Both the position numbers and the translations under genes were made by a program. From an uncultured Lachnospiraceae bacterium (GTDB lineage: Bacteria; Bacillota; Clostridia; Lachnospirales; Lachnospiraceae): DNA of 45,625 nucleotides. Positions 43,806-45,625 of this stretch are shown here, in pieces. The notes below the pieces were generated by a model. The model made no database searches. It was not told the DNA's origin and saw only the letters and a program-made list of their open reading frames with translations. Position 1 is the first letter of the stretch. Each line of letters begins with the position of its first letter. The stretch lies in assembly GCA_905209075.1 (NCBI GenBank), contig CAJLRL010000020.1, forward strand, positions 1 through 45,625, read 5' to 3'.

Positions 43806-45050
43806 ATGAACACAGGCGATACAGCTTTTATGATGATATGTACGGCACTGGTATTTTTTATGACACCGGGGCTGGCTTTTTTCTACGGAGGTCTGGTAAG
43901 AAGAAAAAATGTAGTAAATACAATGCTGGCATGCACATTTATAATGGGTCTTTCAGTGGTAATGTGGATACTTTTCGGATATTCACTTTCATTCGGAGGA
44001 AATCATGCCGGAATAATCGGTGACTTCAGATGGTTTGGTCTTAATGGAATCGGAATGGGTGATGCAGGACCATATGCACCAACGATACCACACTTTGTAT
44101 ATATTGCGTTCCAGATGATGTTTGCAATGATAACACCTGCGCTTATCACGGGCTCACTTGTAGGAAGAGTTAAGTTTAAAGCATTATTTATATTTATTCT
44201 TCTTTGGTCAATAGTTGTTTATTATCCTATGGCACATATGGTATGGGGTGAGGGCGGATTGCTTGCAGAGCTTGGATCAGTTGATTTTGCAGGTGGAAAC
44301 GTTGTGCATATAAGCTCAGGTGTGAGTGCACTTGTTTTTGCAATTATACTTGGAAGAAGAAAAGGATATGAGCATACAGCATATCGTGTACACAACATAC
44401 CTTTTGTTGCGCTTGGAGCATTTATTCTCTGGTTTGGCTGGTTTGGATTCAATGCAGGAAGTGCTCTTGCAGCTGACGGACTTGCGGCACATGCTTTCCT
44501 TTCCTCGGCAGTATCAAGCGCCAGCGCAATGCTTTCATGGATGCTTATTGATGTGGTAAAGGATAAGAAACCTACTCTTGTAGGAGCTTCGACAGGTCTT
44601 GTTGTAGGTCTTGTTGCGATAACTCCGGGAGCCGGATTTGTACCGATGTGGTCAGCTTTCATAATAGGAGCACTTGTGAGCCCAATATGCAGCTTTACAA
44701 TTTCAATCTTAAAAGGTAAGCTTAAAATAGACGATGCACTTGATGCATTCGGCTGTCATGGAATCGGCGGAATCTGGGGAGGAATCGCAACGGGTATTTT
44801 CGGTAAACATTCCATAAACAATGTTGCAAAATGGGATGGCCTTGTATTTGGAGATTATCGTCTTTTTGTTGCACAGATTATAGGAATTGTTGTCACGATA
44901 GCAGTTGCCATTGTCGGAACGCTTGTATGTCTTGCGATTGTAAGGATCTTTACTGAATTAAGGGTAGATGAAAAGGAAGAGAAAATCGGACTTGATATTT
45001 CGGAACATGGAGAGAGTGCTTATCCGACATTCAACGGACTTGATTCATAG
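43806..45050 (+). CDS. amtB: Ammonium transporter
   Basis: AmtB is a trimeric ammonium channel of the inner membrane. The 414 residues form about eleven helices and keep the pore twin histidines, one in GGNVVHISSG and one in FGCHGIGG, together with the Phe gate region. CAAGGAGGC precedes the ATG. The short cytoplasmic tail after residue 390 would contact the P-II protein encoded next, which blocks the channel when nitrogen is plentiful. Confidence 0.96.
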   Translation: MNTGDTAFMMICTALVFFMTPGLAFFYGGLVRRKNVVNTMLACTFIMGLSVVMWILFGYSLSFGGNHAGIIGDFRWFGLNGIGMGDAGPYAPTIPHFVYIAFQMMFAMITPALITGSLVGRVKFKALFIFILLWSIVVYYPMAHMVWGEGGLLAELGSVDFAGGNVVHISSGVSALVFAIILGRRKGYEHTAYRVHNIPFVALGAFILWFGWFGFNAGSALAADGLAAHAFLSSAVSSASAMLSWMLIDVVKDKKPTLVGASTGLVVGLVAITPGAGFVPMWSAFIIGALVSPICSFTISILKGKLKIDDALDAFGCHGIGGIWGGIATGIFGKHSINNVAKWDGLVFGDYRLFVAQIIGIVVTIAVAIVGTLVCLAIVRIFTELRVDEKEEKIGLDISEHGESAYPTFNGLDS

Positions 45051-45072
45051 CAGAAAGAGAGGAGATCATATT

Positions 45073-45420
45073 ATGATGATTAAGGTTGAGGCAATAGTGC
45101 GTGAGGAAGTTTTTGAGGATGTAAAAGAAGCACTTAATGCCATAAATGTAAATGGAATAACTGTTTCACAGGTTATGGGCTGTGGGACACAGAGAGGATA
45201 TAAAAAGAGAGTAAGAGGTACAGAAGTTGACGTTGTGATGCTCCCAAAAATCAAATTCGAGATAGTTGTTTCTTCTGAGGAATGGGAGAAAAAAACAATA
45301 GATGCGATCCAGAAAGCTGCGTTTACAGGAGAAGTCGGAGACGGAAAGATTTTCAGCTATGAGATACGCGAGGCGATGAAAATCCGTACAAAAGAAACAG
45401 GATATGATGCACTGAATTAA
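45073..45420 (+). CDS. glnB: P-II family nitrogen regulatory protein
   Basis: This 115-residue P-II protein (GlnB/GlnK type) senses 2-oxoglutarate and ATP/ADP, and by its place after amtB most likely gates AmtB. The pattern EAIVREEVFEDVKEAL, the T-loop (from GCGTQRGY to LPKIK) and the C-terminal TGEVGDGKIF are typical. The T-loop reads RGTEVDVV, without the Tyr that is uridylylated in enteric bacteria. ATG 45073 has GAGAGGAG upstream; ATG 45076 is a possible alternative. The longer frame from 44968 overlaps amtB and is rejected. Confidence 0.93.
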   Translation: MMIKVEAIVREEVFEDVKEALNAINVNGITVSQVMGCGTQRGYKKRVRGTEVDVVMLPKIKFEIVVSSEEWEKKTIDAIQKAAFTGEVGDGKIFSYEIREAMKIRTKETGYDALN

Positions 45421-45443
45421 TATGTACCATATGATATTTGACA

Positions 45444-45480
45444 GCCCTGGCTTTCCAGCATCATTATGGAAAGTCAGGGC
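45444..45480 (+). repeat. Strong hairpin after glnB, no T tract
   Basis: GCCCTGGCTTTCCA (45444-45457) pairs with TGGAAAGTCAGGGC (45467-45480) with one mismatch and a nine-base loop. The next bases are GGAAAAATAAA, so it lacks the U tract of an intrinsic terminator. It may protect the mRNA 3' end or need a factor. Confidence 0.7.
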
Positions 45481-45523
45481 GGAAAAATAAATAAAAATTT
45501 GTTAAGAAAAATAAAAAAATCTG

Positions 45524-45552
45524 TTGACAGATATGATTTTTTACTGTATTAT
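45524..45552 (+). promoter_or_regulatory. Promoter of the downstream tRNA gene
   Basis: Consensus TTGACA (45524-45529) and TATTAT (45547-45552) have 17-base spacing. Transcription would start near 45559, about 37 bases before the tRNA. Confidence 0.8.
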
Positions 45553-45595
45553 ATAACTCGTGCTTGAGACATGTGGCACAGCAAACTTAATAAAT

Positions 45596-45625
45596 GCGAT
45601 AGTGGCGTAGTTGGTAACGCGCGAC
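45596..45625 (+). tRNA. 5' part of a tRNA gene cut by the window end
   Basis: GCGATAG (acceptor 5' strand), TG, then a D arm GCG...TAGTTGGTAA..CGC and the first bases of the anticodon stem are visible. The anticodon lies beyond the window, so the amino acid cannot be stated. Confidence 0.75.

Overview
The window reads as ordinary chromosome from a low-to-moderate GC Bacillota, most likely a Lachnospiraceae-type Clostridia. The evidence is the dgt-dnaG-rpoD-trmK order, the priA-def-fmt-rsmB-rlmN-stp-prkC-rsgA-rpe-thiN cluster, a TGS-domain nucleoside kinase, a DUF5685/J-domain pair and a ptsG gene with a GlcT-type leader. The genus cannot be fixed from sequence reading alone. I see no phage, insertion sequence, CRISPR array or defence island.

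Layout. Positions 1-873 hold the stub of a HAD hydrolase gene, an ECF-type membrane protein on the minus strand, and a tRNA-Leu(CAG) with promoter and terminator. 874-9038 holds an unrecognised seven-helix membrane protein, then a replication/transcription operon (dgt, dnaG, rpoD, trmK, nucleoside kinase). It ends at a large nested hairpin shared with a convergent alpha/beta hydrolase, which sits directly behind the RNase P RNA gene (9903-10238, minus). 10409-12345 is a three-gene unit of unknown role: zinc-ribbon membrane protein, DUF5685 protein and J-domain protein with a Cys-rich tail. A PH-domain gene on the minus strand and pyrB on the plus strand start from promoters whose -35 boxes are one base apart.

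From pyrB (12960) to a transglutaminase-like protein (30748) sixteen genes run in one direction with no gap above 28 nt: pyrB, pyrI, priA, def, fmt, a zinc peptidase, rsmB, rlmN, PP2C phosphatase, PASTA kinase, rsgA, rpe, thiN, MoxR ATPase, DUF58 protein and transglutaminase. Next come ptsG, controlled by a promoter, a GlcT-type antiterminator site and a terminator, then glcT itself, an Eis-like acetyltransferase and a degenerate-GGDEF/EAL protein. After a 345-nt AT-rich gap with interleaved inverted repeats comes the complete F-type ATP synthase operon atpBEFHAGDC, whose c subunit lacks most sodium ligands. The window closes with amtB-glnB behind a promoter followed at once by a terminator, and the first bases of a second tRNA gene.

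Several starts were moved from the longest reading frame to the one with a ribosome binding site. For pyrB and ptsG the mapped promoter or leader structure makes the longer start untenable. The least explained parts are the zinc-ribbon/DUF5685/J-domain unit, the atp leader repeats, the amtB leader and the MoxR-DUF58-transglutaminase tail of the long gene run.
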